NCBI RefSeq assembly: GCF_900187375.1
Contig: NZ_FYEW01000001.1
Location: forward strand, 1,054,001 to 1,118,000
DNA length: 64,000 bases
Reading direction: 5' to 3'
From: Hymenobacter gelipurpurascens
Lineage (GTDB): Bacteria; Bacteroidota; Bacteroidia; Cytophagales; Hymenobacteraceae
Position numbers and translations under genes: made by a program. Under the pieces are notes generated by a model. The model did not search any database. It was not told the DNA's origin and saw only the letters and a program-made list of their open reading frames with translations. Shown in pieces: positions 1-8,814 of this stretch. Positions within the stretch are counted from its first letter, which is position 1. Each line of letters opens with the position of its first letter.

Positions 1-441
1 AATCAGTCGCCTCCCCGTTCGGACGCAGGTACTGGGGATGGATGAAATGTGGCCCTTTGTGGGCCGTAGGCGCTGAAAAGTCTGAATAGAGTTAGCTGTC
101 GCGCGGCACAGCCGGCGGATCGTGGCCTGGGTGCTCGGTACGCGCGGGACAGCCACGGCACAGCGGCTCTAGCTAGCCGTGCCGTGGCTGTGTTACACCG
201 GCACCTAGTACTTTACGATGTGTGAGAGCCGTATCGAGGGTCGCTACCGCTCGCCGCCCATCGCCCTAGTCCCAAAGGTAGTGGTCATAATAGCATCATC
301 GAAGCAGTGAAGTGTTCCCTGCGCCAGCGTTGTGCCGTACTGGCGGGTAAGTCATGCTCCTTTAGTCGCTCTATAGGCATGAATCGAATCTGGCTGCAAC
401 TCTGCATTGATGACCAAGATCAACGATTCACACCAAATTAG
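1..441 (+). pseudogene. IS1-family transposase remnant
   Basis: No intact frame exists, but pieces of an IS1-type transposase can be read in two frames. From 38 the frame gives MDEMWPFVGRRR and then a stop at 74-76; the same frame later gives VAWVLGTRGTATAQRL before a stop at 170-172. From about 270 another frame gives SPKGSGHNSIIEAVK, SLRQRCAVLAGKSCSFSRS and a C-terminal tail ending with TAG at 439-441. These match the order DEMW, VAWVLG and SLRQR-SFSRS expected of IS1-family proteins. Both stops and at least one frameshift make it inactive. The start lies outside the window and I could not recognise the right inverted repeat. Its terminal TAG is part of the dispersed TAGGCCA motif. Confidence 0.75.
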
Positions 442-571
442 GCCACCTCCTAATAGAAATAGTTGATATTTACTGGCATTATCATGAATTTATTCATACA
501 TTAACACAGTTTATAACCGTCAATAAACATTGATCAACAGCCAAATTTTTGCTTTTTTAATTTTTTAATAT

Positions 572-1384
572 ATGAACATCCTAAAATTAATAAAAAATAA
601 ATATTTGCTTTTTTTAATTTGCAAAATAGGATATATGAGAAAAAATTTAAATTTAAGAAGCCTAAGAATGTATCACAAAGGCAGGTTTTTTATTTATGAT
701 GTAAATGGCTTTAATATGGCATCAGAATCATTTAGCTGGTATTTACATAAGTACTTATTGGAACAGGACGTAACCAATATTAGCGGTAAATTCTATCGTC
801 CTTGCGCGGGTGACGTAGTCCTAGATATCGGAGCTGGACTAGGGGAAGAGACGTGTATTTATGCCGATCTTGTCTCCCCAAAGGGAGCAGTATATGCGGT
901 GGAGGCTAACCCGATGGTATATGAAGTACTCCAGGAAGTTATTAAGCTGAATAATTTTACTAACGTGCACCTTTTTAATATTGCAATCAGTGAGCAGCAG
1001 GAGTTAGTTCGTATTGACGATGCACCCGACACCTATTTAGCTTCCTCACTGAACAATGTAAAAAAAGGCACAATATACGAAGTGCAAGGTCTACCACTGC
1101 ATGAATTTTGTTCTTTCTACAATATTCACCAAATAGATTTGCTGAAAGTAAATATTGAGGGAGCCGAACGTTATCTAGCAACTGCTTTCGAACGGCCTGA
1201 ACTTGATATTAGACACGTTGCTATTTCATGTCATAATTTTCGCTTTACCAAAGAAGGAAACGAATTTTTCCGTACGAAAGCATTGGTGAGCGACTACTTA
1301 AAGCGTAATGGGTATGCTATAATTAGCCAATGTACTGGCACGGATTACATTGATGATTGGGTTTATGGCACCAAAATGCGATAA
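572..1384 (+). CDS. FkbM-family SAM-dependent methyltransferase
   Basis: This 270-residue protein carries a class I methyltransferase fold of the FkbM type. The SAM-binding motif I reads VLDIGAGLGEET at about residues 84-95, followed by an acidic-tipped strand with YAVEANP, and a late motif LLKVNIEGAER typical of FkbM proteins. Members usually O-methylate sugars or polyketides; many sit in polysaccharide clusters. The substrate cannot be told here because no biosynthetic genes adjoin it. The gene is clearly richer in A and T than the rest of the window, with AAA, TTT and ATA codons common, and it lies between two dead insertion sequences, so recent transfer is likely. An in-frame ATG at 635 is an alternative start. 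Confidence 0.82.
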   Translation: MNILKLIKNKYLLFLICKIGYMRKNLNLRSLRMYHKGRFFIYDVNGFNMASESFSWYLHKYLLEQDVTNISGKFYRPCAGDVVLDIGAGLGEETCIYADLVSPKGAVYAVEANPMVYEVLQEVIKLNNFTNVHLFNIAISEQQELVRIDDAPDTYLASSLNNVKKGTIYEVQGLPLHEFCSFYNIHQIDLLKVNIEGAERYLATAFERPELDIRHVAISCHNFRFTKEGNEFFRTKALVSDYLKRNGYAIISQCTGTDYIDDWVYGTKMR

Positions 1385-1482
1385 CATATTTGCTGCTTTC
1401 ATCAACGTAAAATCTAATAAGGATTTATACAGCGGATTCACAAACGATGTAGCTGTTATTATGTGGCCTACGTAGATGGGGT

Positions 1483-2364
1483 ATGCAAGCGTATTCCTTG
1501 GATTTGCGCCAGCGCGTGGCTCAGGCGCTGGCCTAGCCGGATGCTCGGCAGGCGCAGGTAGCGGCCCGCTTTTGTGTGAGCTTGGCCTTCGTGGGCAAGT
1601 TGCAGCGTAGGCAGCGGCAAACTGGCTCGATGGCGGGGCGGGCCGCCGGGGTGGTGGCGCAGGTCGGGCACCAGTCGGACGCGACTCTGGCCGAGTTGCG
1701 CGACGCGCTGGCGGCCGACACGGGCAGCGGGTGAGCATGGGCGCCGTCTGGCGCGTGCTAGACGAGCACAGGCTGCGGCGCAAAAAAAGTCTGCACGCGG
1801 CCGAGCGTGACATGCCCCGTGTGCACGAGCTACGGCGCCAGCACGTAGAAGCGGTGAGCGAGCGCGGCGATGTGCACCGGTTTTACTTCTTGGATGAGAC
1901 CGGTCTGCACTTGGATTACGCGCGGCGCAACGGCACGGCCCCGCCCGCGCGCCGGCGCGCGGGCGGGGCCGTGCCGTTGCGCCTGGGAAAGAGTCTGACG
2001 CTGATCGGGGCACTGGGGGTGCGCGTCCTGAAAGCCGTGCACTGTTGGAAAGGGCCCTTACCGCTTTGCCCTCTACATCCTGCACGTCGCCCCGCAGTTG
2101 CGGCGTGGCGACGTGCAGGTGCTCGACAACTTGCCGGTCCACTAGCTGGCCGGGTTGCCGCAAGAGTTGGCCCAACGCGGCGTGGAAGTGTTGTTCCTGC
2201 CGCCTTATTGGCCTGACTTCACGCCAGTCGAGCAGGCCTGGAGCAAACTCCAAATCAAGCTGAGCCAGGCCCAGGCGCGCACCGGGGAAGCGCTGGGGGC
2301 GGCGCTACAAACCGCCATTGACTGGATCAGCAGCATAGACGCCAAAGCCTGGTTCAATCACTAG
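1483..2364 (+). pseudogene. IS630-family transposase, broken
   Basis: The N-terminal part begins MQAYSLDLRQRVAQALA and is a helix-turn-helix region with an in-frame TAG at 1534-1536. A frameshift near 1725-1735 moves the reading to another frame, which carries FYFLDETGLHLDYARRNG with the first catalytic Asp, then TLIGALG. A second frameshift near 2050-2060 restores the original frame, which reads VLDNLPVH with the second Asp, a TAG at 2143-2145, and finally FLPPYWPDFTPVEQAWS with the third acidic residue. The DDE order and spacing fit IS630. Two nonsense codons and two frameshifts make it a pseudogene. A 60-bp palindrome interrupts the coding sequence just after the first catalytic motif. Confidence 0.82.
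1924..1983. repeat. Perfect 60-bp GC-rich palindrome
   Basis: Bases 1924-1953 are the exact reverse complement of 1954-1983, with no spacer. The sequence is almost entirely G and C. It lies inside the dead IS630 transposase. The right half continues normal-looking transposase coding sequence, so the left half is probably an inverted duplication of it (inference). Confidence 0.9.
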
Positions 2365-2631
2365 GTTTATCACGTACACCGTTCATGAATCCGCTATAAC
2401 AAAGCTGTAGAATTCGTCTTATCTTATTTTCGTTGCATCAGACTGACTTCGGCTGCAAAGCAGAACCGTCGAGCTGATCATCTACGAGAAACGGCAGCAT
2501 GCCAGTAGAACTATTTCCGCGGTTAATGGGCTACGGCTCTTTTCTTGTGGATGATTACCGACCCTTCCTGGCAATTTATATCCAGAGGCTCAGTCTTGCT
2601 ACTATCTGACAAACTAGCCTTACTTAGTATA

Positions 2632-3699
2632 ATGAAAGGCAGCATTTGGTATGGCATTTTAGCCCTGCTGATGACGGGGCAGGTACGAGCTCAATCCCTG
2701 GCGGGCATTTGGCAGGGTGTTGAAACCGATACAGGCGAGCGGGGCGCTACTTGGCCGGCTGAACTACGGCTCCAGAAAAGCGGCAGTGCGGGTATGTTTG
2801 GTGTACTTTACCAGGAGGTGGGTGGCCAGCCGTTCATCACGGTCACGTTTCAGGTAAAGGGCACGCAAACGGGCAACTCCCTGCGCCTGGAGCATCAGCA
2901 AAAGCTCAGCGAAACCGGCCGCACGCCCTTCTCTTATTGGTGCGAAGGTTTCATTAGGTTCACCTACGACCCTGCGCTGGAAAAGCTGACCGGCCACGCC
3001 ACATACGAGCCCGTAGGCGACTGCGATGTCGGTACGTTTACCTTTTACCGCGTCAGGCTGAAATCGGCGGCTACGGTGCCGGCAGCTATCGAAACCACTC
3101 TTCGGGTTTCGGGGCGCAATGTGCTCTGGTATGCCGATGCAAGCCTGAAGCAGCCCGTAAATACGGGCAATACGTATCGCACCAAGCTCACCAAAACCAC
3201 TACCTTCTACCTGACTCAGGGCTACTACCCTACTCGCCAAAGCGCCGTGGTGCCTATTACCATTCGGGTTACGGGCGCTGCTCCACCGGCCAAACTAAAA
3301 CCAGTGGTGCCCATTCCGGCTCCGCTCCCACCCGATACTGCCCGGCCGGCCCCAGCGCCTATTCTGGCGCCTGCGCCCGTGGTGCTACCCAACGTATTGT
3401 TCAAGCTAGGCACCCCCGATTTGCTGCCCGAAGGCATTCCGGTCCTGGATCAGTTGGCAACGGAGCTCAGGAACCGGCCTACGCTGAAAGTGCGAGTGGC
3501 CGGCCACACTGATAAGATTGGGGAGCCAGAAAAAAATCAAGTCTTATCAGAACAGCGGGCCGAAGCGGTGAAAAACTATCTTGTGAAGGCCGGCATTCCC
3601 GCTGAGCGCATCAGCACCATTGGTTACGGCGATGCTCGGCCCTTGTATCCCTCGCCCGATGCCCGCAACCGGCGGGTAGAAGTGGAAGACATAAAGTAG
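2632..3699 (+). CDS. OmpA-domain envelope protein with N-terminal beta-rich domain
   Basis: A 355-residue exported protein. The start at 2632 is chosen because MKGSIWYGILALLMTG followed by QVRAQS is a clean signal peptide; a longer frame from a TTG at 2545 would bury it. Residues about 25-145 form a beta-rich domain opening with LAGIWQGVE, like lipocalin-type folds. After a linker comes a Pro/Ala-rich stretch (about 215-255) and then a C-terminal OmpA-like peptidoglycan-binding domain (about 260-355) with AGHTDKIG, LSEQRAEAVKNYL, IGYGDARP and NRRVEV. OmpA domains bind diaminopimelate in peptidoglycan, so it probably tethers the outer envelope to the wall. No partner is evident. Confidence 0.83.
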   Translation: MKGSIWYGILALLMTGQVRAQSLAGIWQGVETDTGERGATWPAELRLQKSGSAGMFGVLYQEVGGQPFITVTFQVKGTQTGNSLRLEHQQKLSETGRTPFSYWCEGFIRFTYDPALEKLTGHATYEPVGDCDVGTFTFYRVRLKSAATVPAAIETTLRVSGRNVLWYADASLKQPVNTGNTYRTKLTKTTTFYLTQGYYPTRQSAVVPITIRVTGAAPPAKLKPVVPIPAPLPPDTARPAPAPILAPAPVVLPNVLFKLGTPDLLPEGIPVLDQLATELRNRPTLKVRVAGHTDKIGEPEKNQVLSEQRAEAVKNYLVKAGIPAERISTIGYGDARPLYPSPDARNRRVEVEDIK

Positions 3700-3803
3700 C
3701 TTTCGAATCATACTCTGTCCTTGCTAGAGCAGAATTCAGTACCTCAATTCTGTGGCCTAGGCCTATCCACATCGTCTCTTACTCTACTCCTCATAGCACC
3801 CCG

Positions 3804-4631
3804 ATGCGCGTTTTCCGAACCTGTGCGCTAGCTGCGGCCATTGGCCTGCTAGGCCACTCTGCCAGCCTCGCCCAAACCTCCAGCCTCTGGAATAACAAGC
3901 AGTGCGCGGTAGTACTGACCTACGACGACGCCATTGATGTAGACCTCGATAACGCCATTCCGGCCCTCGACTCCCTGAAGCTGCGCGGCACGTTTTACCT
4001 GATTGGCTCCTCACCGGTAGTAGCCAAGCGGCTGCCGGAATGGCGCCGTGCCGCCCAGCGTGGACACGAGCTCGGGAACCACGCCCTAATGCACCCCTGC
4101 GACGGCAGCCTGCCCGGCCGCACCTTCGTAACGCCCGACAACGACCTGAGCAAGTACACGGTAAGCCGGGCCGTAAGTGAAATAAGGGCTAATAACGTGC
4201 TGCTCAACGCCATTGATGGCAAGACGGCGCGCACTTTTGCGTACCCCTGCGGAGACCTGCAGATCGGGGGAGTAAAATTCTACGACCAGCTTCAGAACGA
4301 TTTCGTGGCGGCCCGCGGTGTAATGGGTGGCCTACAAACCGCCGCCCAAGTAGACCTCACGAACATTGATAGCTACATGATCAATGGCCAATCCGGCGAC
4401 TACCTGATTGATCTGGTGAAGCAAGCCCAACAATCCCACACGCTGGTGGTGTTCCTATTTCATGGTGTGGGTGGCGGCCACGGGCTTAATGTGGATCTGA
4501 AAGCGCATCGGCAGCTGCTGCGCTACTTAAAGGCCCATGAGAAGGACATTTGGGTGGCCCCCATGGTAGAAGTTGCCGAAAAGATCAAGTCGGCTCAGGC
4601 TAGCTCTGCCGCGGGCAAAGCCAAAGGGTAA
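3804..4631 (+). CDS. Secreted polysaccharide deacetylase (NodB domain)
   Basis: A 275-residue protein with a signal peptide (MRVFRTCALAAAIGLLGHSA, cleaved near SLAQ). The NodB homology domain shows LTYDDAIDVD near residue 38, with the adjacent Asp pair that provides the catalytic base and a metal ligand, GTFYLIG, HELGNHALMHP with the two metal-binding His, FAYPCGD, and a late FLFHGVGGG carrying the conserved His. This set predicts metal-dependent removal of N- or O-acetyl groups from an extracellular glycan. It stands alone between the OmpA-domain gene and a shared terminator at 4735. Its signal peptide contains one copy of the dispersed TAGGCCA motif, coding Leu-Gly-His. Confidence 0.86.
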   Translation: MRVFRTCALAAAIGLLGHSASLAQTSSLWNNKQCAVVLTYDDAIDVDLDNAIPALDSLKLRGTFYLIGSSPVVAKRLPEWRRAAQRGHELGNHALMHPCDGSLPGRTFVTPDNDLSKYTVSRAVSEIRANNVLLNAIDGKTARTFAYPCGDLQIGGVKFYDQLQNDFVAARGVMGGLQTAAQVDLTNIDSYMINGQSGDYLIDLVKQAQQSHTLVVFLFHGVGGGHGLNVDLKAHRQLLRYLKAHEKDIWVAPMVEVAEKIKSAQASSAAGKAKG

Positions 4632-4734
4632 ACACCCCAACTGCTCTGACCTACAAGCAAGCACGTTGTCCGGAGCCAGACAGTTGGCGAATGTACCTGA
4701 GCTCTAGGCCACTCCCGTTGTCCTTTAGCTACCT

Positions 4735-4775
4735 AAAAAAGCGTACTGCCCTCTGGTGAGGCAGTACGCTTTTTT
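4735..4775. terminator. Bidirectional intrinsic terminator
   Basis: Six A, a perfect stem GCGTACTGCC with its complement GGCAGTACGC around a 9-10 base loop, then six T. It lies between convergent genes (deacetylase on plus, ferritin-like on minus) and can serve both. Confidence 0.9.
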
Positions 4776-4789
4776 AACTTAGTACTCCG

Positions 4790-5683
4790 CTACTTAATGA
4801 AGTTGCCAGCAATGGCCAGTACCGTATTGGGGTCCAGAGGTTCATCAAAGGCCTCTGAAGCTTCAGCCATTGTCACGCCGAAGACGGTTACCAGATTTAC
4901 GCCGGCCTGCGTCACGTTGGCCTCACTCGGGTAAGTAGCAGCGGGCATGCCAGGACCGTAAACGGGCGCCGTATATAGGGGCGCCGGACCGCCGTTATCG
5001 TCGCCGGATATCCAGCTTTTGGGCTTGGAGGTCAGGGGGCCTGGTATTCCCTGCGGACCACCCCGGCGCACCGTCCGGATATGGGAGGCGTGGCGGGCTT
5101 CTACTGAGTGAATATTCAGGGCGGCTTCCAGAATAGTGTTGTTGCTGATGAGCAGCGGGGCACCGCCTTTGTAGGCCCGCACGCCGGTATCTTCAAAGGC
5201 TTGCGCTACGGCCAGGAAAGTACCGGCATTGGTAAATACATCCGGAAACAGAGGAGCGCGGGCACCACCTTTTGCGCCTGTATAATCGAACGCGCCAGCG
5301 CCAGGGTCCGGAATGGCGGAGCTCCCTAGCACGCTGCGCAGGAAATTCACGTGGTTGCGCTCATCATTGCGGATCGTAGTAACAGAATTGCGTAACTGCC
5401 CCGTGAGTAAGCCCGGAGCATCGAGGCCCATTTGGTAGAAGTAATACTCCAGGTATTCGAGCTTGAGTGCGAAGTTGAGCACAAACTTAATTTGCTCACT
5501 GAGCCCCCCTGACTGGCCATAGGCCTTTTGGAATATGCCACCCAGAGCCAGTGGCACGGCCGCTGCAGCGAGTTTTTTGCCGAAGCCCGCAAAGTGCTGA
5601 AACATCTGCCGCCGCTGATCGAGGCGTTCATACACCTCGGGGTCAACACGCTCGATTTCAGTAATCAGATTTAAAATATTCAT
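4790..5683 (-). CDS. Ferritin-like (Ferritin_2) exported protein
   Basis: A 297-residue protein of the Ferritin_2 type, the same family as the gene just upstream. After a hydrophilic N-terminus it has RRQMFQHFAGFGKKL and a hydrophobic run ending at YGQ, which looks like a weak twin-arginine-style export signal. The body has a four-helix pattern with E-x-x-H pairs: LEYLEYYFYQMG, RNDERNHVNFLRS, AFEDTGVRAYKG and HSVEARHASHIR, positions that in ferritin-like folds can bind a di-metal centre. The family includes plant and bacterial desiccation-related proteins; the biochemical role is unproven. It follows its paralogue by 44 bp, so the two are probably one operon. Confidence 0.8.
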   Translation of the reverse strand: MNILNLITEIERVDPEVYERLDQRRQMFQHFAGFGKKLAAAAVPLALGGIFQKAYGQSGGLSEQIKFVLNFALKLEYLEYYFYQMGLDAPGLLTGQLRNSVTTIRNDERNHVNFLRSVLGSSAIPDPGAGAFDYTGAKGGARAPLFPDVFTNAGTFLAVAQAFEDTGVRAYKGGAPLLISNNTILEAALNIHSVEARHASHIRTVRRGGPQGIPGPLTSKPKSWISGDDNGGPAPLYTAPVYGPGMPAATYPSEANVTQAGVNLVTVFGVTMAEASEAFDEPLDPNTVLAIAGNFIK

Positions 5684-5727
5684 GGGTAGGACTTTTGACG
5701 ATACGAGAACAGAAAGAAATGCCTACC

Positions 5728-6495
5728 CTAGTCGCGGGGCAGCTTGCTGACATTGATTTTAGAACCTGGCTTGAGGTACTTGTTAGCCATAGCGGCTACC
5801 TGCGCAGGTCGCAGTGACTTCTCCAGGCCAGTGCTTTGGTCCACTACTTCGGCCGTTACGAAGGTGCCGTACTGAATCAGGTCGCGGATTAAGGCGGCGT
5901 GGCGGGCTTCTACGGATACTACTTTACCAGCCAATCCCAGATACACCGGGTTGCTGATGAGAGGTCCGGCGCCGTTGTAGGCCGCCACCCCTAGGTCTTC
6001 GAATGCTTTGGCAGCACTGAGTACACTACTGCGGCTTCCAAAGTTGATACTGGAAAAATCGGGCTCCAAGTCCTCAATGGGGGTGCCACCGTTAGCCGCA
6101 ATGCCCGCCTTGAAGAAATCCCGATGAATGCGCTCGTGCGCTTCGATGTCTTTGAAAACCAGTCTTTCTGCCTCTGAGGCAGAGGCATAATACCCTCCCT
6201 TCAACACTTGGGCATAGAAGGCGGCTTCCAACTGCTCGAGCGCGTACGCAAAGTTCAGGATGCCAAAGTCGCCGCTTCCCACATTTACCACACGGTTGTT
6301 GTCCTCTTTGCTGTCGCTGCTGGCAGCCTCGCTTAGCTCCTTGTCCAGCTGGTTGTCATCGCAGCCAGCCAACATCAGGCCTGTTAACACTACTCCGGCC
6401 CCGGTAAAACGCAAAAAAGATCGGCGCTTCAGCGGCGAACCAGACCTGTTCTCAGCTAATGCAGCTGCAGAACCTTCTTCAAAAATCTCTGACAT
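5728..6495 (-). CDS. Ferritin-like (Ferritin_2) Tat lipoprotein
   Basis: A 255-residue protein starting with a twin-arginine leader: KRRSFLRFTGAGVVL near residues 23-37, then LMLAGCDD, a lipobox. It is thus probably exported folded and lipidated. The mature part has ferritin-like helices with LEQLEAAFYAQV, DIEAHERIHRDFF, AFEDLGVAAYNG and VSVEARHAALIRDL, giving E-x-x-H pairs that could hold two metals. It is the first gene of a minus-strand pair with the related gene at 4790-5683; the repeated signature A-F-E-D-x-G-V-x-A-Y-x-G shows the duplication. Tat export fits a protein that loads its metal in the cytoplasm (inference). Confidence 0.82.
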   Translation of the reverse strand: MSEIFEEGSAAALAENRSGSPLKRRSFLRFTGAGVVLTGLMLAGCDDNQLDKELSEAASSDSKEDNNRVVNVGSGDFGILNFAYALEQLEAAFYAQVLKGGYYASASEAERLVFKDIEAHERIHRDFFKAGIAANGGTPIEDLEPDFSSINFGSRSSVLSAAKAFEDLGVAAYNGAGPLISNPVYLGLAGKVVSVEARHAALIRDLIQYGTFVTAEVVDQSTGLEKSLRPAQVAAMANKYLKPGSKINVSKLPRD

Positions 6496-6958
6496 ATATG
6501 TAGGATTTAAGCGTGAAAAAGAATACTTATTTCAGCTACGAAGGTCTGATTCAAATTGGATTTACTGTGTCTAAATTCTACACAACTCCTTGTGCAAGTG
6601 TGCATTTACAGCGCCATTAATTGCATAAATTATTACATAACTGCACTTTACTTCTACTCATACTATAGATTCAGAGCCGCAAGATTTAAGTGGAGACTAC
6701 TTAGCGACACTTCTACTCAAACCATCAGTAGGCTAACCAATCATTTTGAAGTCAGTCACTATAATATTGGGCTTAACCTGCGTCGGCATTAAGCACAACT
6801 CGACAAGACATTGTCCTATATTCCCAACTCTCAAATCAGTTAGTATATCCTATTAATAGTGATGCGGCATTAAGGAAACGGAAGGCGTAGGCCAGTCAAG
6901 AAAAAGTCTTTCTAGTAGCTTAGGGGTTGCGCCTTGTGCTCTTGTCTGACTTTCCGTT
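6496..6958. other. AT-rich intergenic region
   Basis: About 460 bp between divergent genes. It is AT-rich, has no convincing ORF, and has one copy of the dispersed motif at 6888-6894. It presumably holds promoters for the ferritin-like operon (minus) and the esterase gene (plus), but I see no unambiguous -33/-7 pair. Confidence 0.5.
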
Positions 6959-7963
6959 ATGTGCTCCACCCAAATACCTCTAGGCCACTTCCGTTTTATC
7001 ATTCTCCTGTTGGTGCTTCTGAAGTTGGCACAGCCCGCTTCGGCACAGCAGCCTGCCATAGCCCGAGACACTTCCTTCACGACTTATAGCGCCTATACCA
7101 AGGCCAAAAAGCAGAACCCAGCTATCAGTATTGCGCGGCCGCCGGTTCCGCGCAGGGTCAGGAGCAAAAACGACCTTGTTTACTGCACCCGCGGTGCGCA
7201 CGGCCTGATGCTGGATGTGTTTTACCCCAAAGCAAAGCGCAAGCAGCGCCTGCCAGCGGTGTTGCTGGTGCACGGCGGCGGGTGGCGTTCCGGCGACCGA
7301 AGTCAGCACGTACCAATGGCCCAGCAGCTGGCCGCGCAAGGCTTCGTGGCCGTTACAGCAGAGTACCGACTTTCTACGGAGGCACAATACCCAGCAGCCG
7401 TGCTAGACCTAAAGGCGGCCATCCGGTGGATGCGGGCCAATGCCAGCGCTTATGCCATCGACACGACGCGTATTGCCGTCTGGGGATTTTCGGCAGGTGG
7501 GCAACTCGCGGCGCTGGTGGGCACAACTAATGGCGGCCCGCTTTTCGAGGATAATCAGTGCTACCCCACCCATAGCAGCAGCGTACAGGCCATTGTGGAT
7601 GTGGATGGCATTCTGGCCTTTCTGCATCCGGAGTCAGGCGAGGGAGATGATAGCAAGAACACCTCGGCCGCTACGTACTGGTTTGGGAGCGCCAAAACCG
7701 TGCATCCGGAGTTGTGGCAACAGGCGTCGGCCTTAACATATGTAGGCCCCCAAACGCCCCCTACTCTGTTCATCAACAGCAGTGTAGCGCGTATGCACGC
7801 TGGCCGCGACGACATGGCCCGCGAACTGAGCAAGCTCGGCGTCTATTATGAAGTACAGCAGTTTTCGGATGCTCCACATCCGTTTCCGCTGTTTAACCCG
7901 TGGTTTGAGCCCACGCTGGACTACACGGTTAAGTTTTTGCGCAAGGTCTTCGGCCCCAACTGA
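6959..7963 (+). CDS. Secreted alpha/beta-hydrolase (esterase/lipase-like)
   Basis: A 334-residue exported hydrolase. The signal peptide runs FIILLLVLLKLAQPASAQQ near residues 13-31. The alpha/beta-hydrolase core has the oxyanion-hole motif LLVHGGGWRSGD, the stretch VTAEYRLSTEAQYPAAV, the nucleophile elbow VWGFSAGGQ (catalytic Ser), and a C-terminal His in SDAPHPFPLF. The HGGG motif and the GFSAGG elbow place it with BD-FAE or hormone-sensitive-lipase-like carboxylesterases acting on acyl or acetyl esters, possibly of polysaccharides. It stands alone. The third codon block CTA-GGC-CAC is one copy of the dispersed motif. Substrate is unknown. Confidence 0.83.
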   Translation: MCSTQIPLGHFRFIILLLVLLKLAQPASAQQPAIARDTSFTTYSAYTKAKKQNPAISIARPPVPRRVRSKNDLVYCTRGAHGLMLDVFYPKAKRKQRLPAVLLVHGGGWRSGDRSQHVPMAQQLAAQGFVAVTAEYRLSTEAQYPAAVLDLKAAIRWMRANASAYAIDTTRIAVWGFSAGGQLAALVGTTNGGPLFEDNQCYPTHSSSVQAIVDVDGILAFLHPESGEGDDSKNTSAATYWFGSAKTVHPELWQQASALTYVGPQTPPTLFINSSVARMHAGRDDMARELSKLGVYYEVQQFSDAPHPFPLFNPWFEPTLDYTVKFLRKVFGPN

Positions 7964-8200
7964 ACTACTTGAAAGTAAACCTGCCCGCTTAGCGCGGCAT
8001 GCCAGCAAACCGATGCACTGCTAGGCCACTCCCTTGCTCATTCCCGATTACAAAATTAACTTCTGGCAATAGCTAAAATTAAAATAAATCCCTACTCATC
8101 AAATACATAGACTACATTCCCTACCCTAGGCAACTAGCCAGCTAAGCCAAGTGGTATGTTTGTTGCTTTTGGGAGAAAGGTGCATTTTTCCTTCTCCCTT

Positions 8201-8428
8201 ATGCTCTCAACCGAAGCTTCTTTTCGTTCTGCTTTAAACAGGGGCCAACTCAATACTGCCGCTATTTTACTTGCTCAACTCTTGGTGGAGTACTACGAGC
8301 AGCACAAGCACCTGGGGCTGGCACAGGAGGTATATCTGCAACGACAGTGCGAGCAGCTGCTGGCCCAGCGCACCGACTGGAGTGCCGATGCCCTGTTGCA
8401 GGCAGCACAGCAATACGTGCCCGCCTAA
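8201..8428 (+). CDS. Small conserved-looking hypothetical protein
   Basis: A 75-residue helical protein starting MLSTEASFRSALNRGQ. The ATG at 8201 is preferred over an in-frame start at 8156 because the extra residues are of low quality. It is rich in Ala, Gln and Leu with a tetratricopeptide-like feel (RGQLNTAAILLAQLL) and no export signal. It is followed by a strong intrinsic terminator at 8506. I recognise no family and predict no function. Confidence 0.55.
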   Translation: MLSTEASFRSALNRGQLNTAAILLAQLLVEYYEQHKHLGLAQEVYLQRQCEQLLAQRTDWSADALLQAAQQYVPA

Positions 8429-8505
8429 GCCCTATTTTGTGAGCAATGAGGTTAGTACCCCTCTCGCCTTATAACAGCTCTCACATTTTGTGAGGTACCC
8501 TAGTT

Positions 8506-8533
8506 GCCCCGGTCAGCAGATCGGGGCTTTTTT
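8506..8533 (+). terminator. Intrinsic terminator
   Basis: Stem GCCCCG/CGGGGC around a 10-base loop followed by six T, 77 bp after the small gene ending at 8428. Confidence 0.85.
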
Positions 8534-8600
8534 ATGTGCCTCCCAGCAGCTACTACCGGCTGCTTTGCCCACTCTACAGTTCTTACCTGAGCCCTAACCA

Positions 8601-8714
8601 ATGCGTATATTTTCATCCTGCGGCAGCTACAGCCTTGTATGTAGCGGGCTGTGGCTTAGCTCGGTACAGGCTGTAGCGGACGGGGCGAATGCCGGAAGCG
8701 GCCTAGAAATTTGA
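8601..8714 (+). other. Possible 37-codon ORF
   Basis: An ATG at 8601 opens MRIFSSCGSYSLVCSGLWLS and ends at TGA 8712-8714. The first 26 residues could be a short signal peptide, but composition is not decisive and no promoter or terminator frames it. The rest of the 386 bp between genes here shows nothing else apart from the terminator at 8506. Confidence 0.2.
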
Positions 8715-8814
8715 AGGTGGGTCGGCCATGGCTTCCGTTATTTCGTTCATCTCCCTAACTAGCCGTTTTGGGCTATCCGTTGGGCTGTATTACGCCGGCC
8801 ATTTAGTAGTGAGA

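Larger units (their letters stand above)
1430..2396 (+). mobile_element. Decayed IS630-type insertion sequence with terminal repeats
   Basis: The element is bounded by imperfect inverted repeats: the left end begins CAGCGGATTCACAAACGATG at 1430 and the reverse complement of the right end reads TAGCGGATTCATGAACGGTG, ending at 2396, with 16 of 20 positions equal. A TA dinucleotide lies immediately outside each end (1428-1429 and 2397-2398), as expected for the TA target duplication of IS630/Tc1-type elements. It encloses one broken transposase gene. At 967 bp it is near full length for the family, so it decayed by point changes and small indels rather than truncation. Confidence 0.8.

Noticed and set aside
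1468..2253. 261-codon minus-strand ORF across the IS630 element
   Set aside because: Antisense of the decayed transposase; arginine- and alanine-rich shadow.
3753..3767. TGTGGCCTAGGCCTATCC considered as an operator for the deacetylase gene
   Set aside because: It is a palindromic copy of the dispersed motif and need not be gene-specific.
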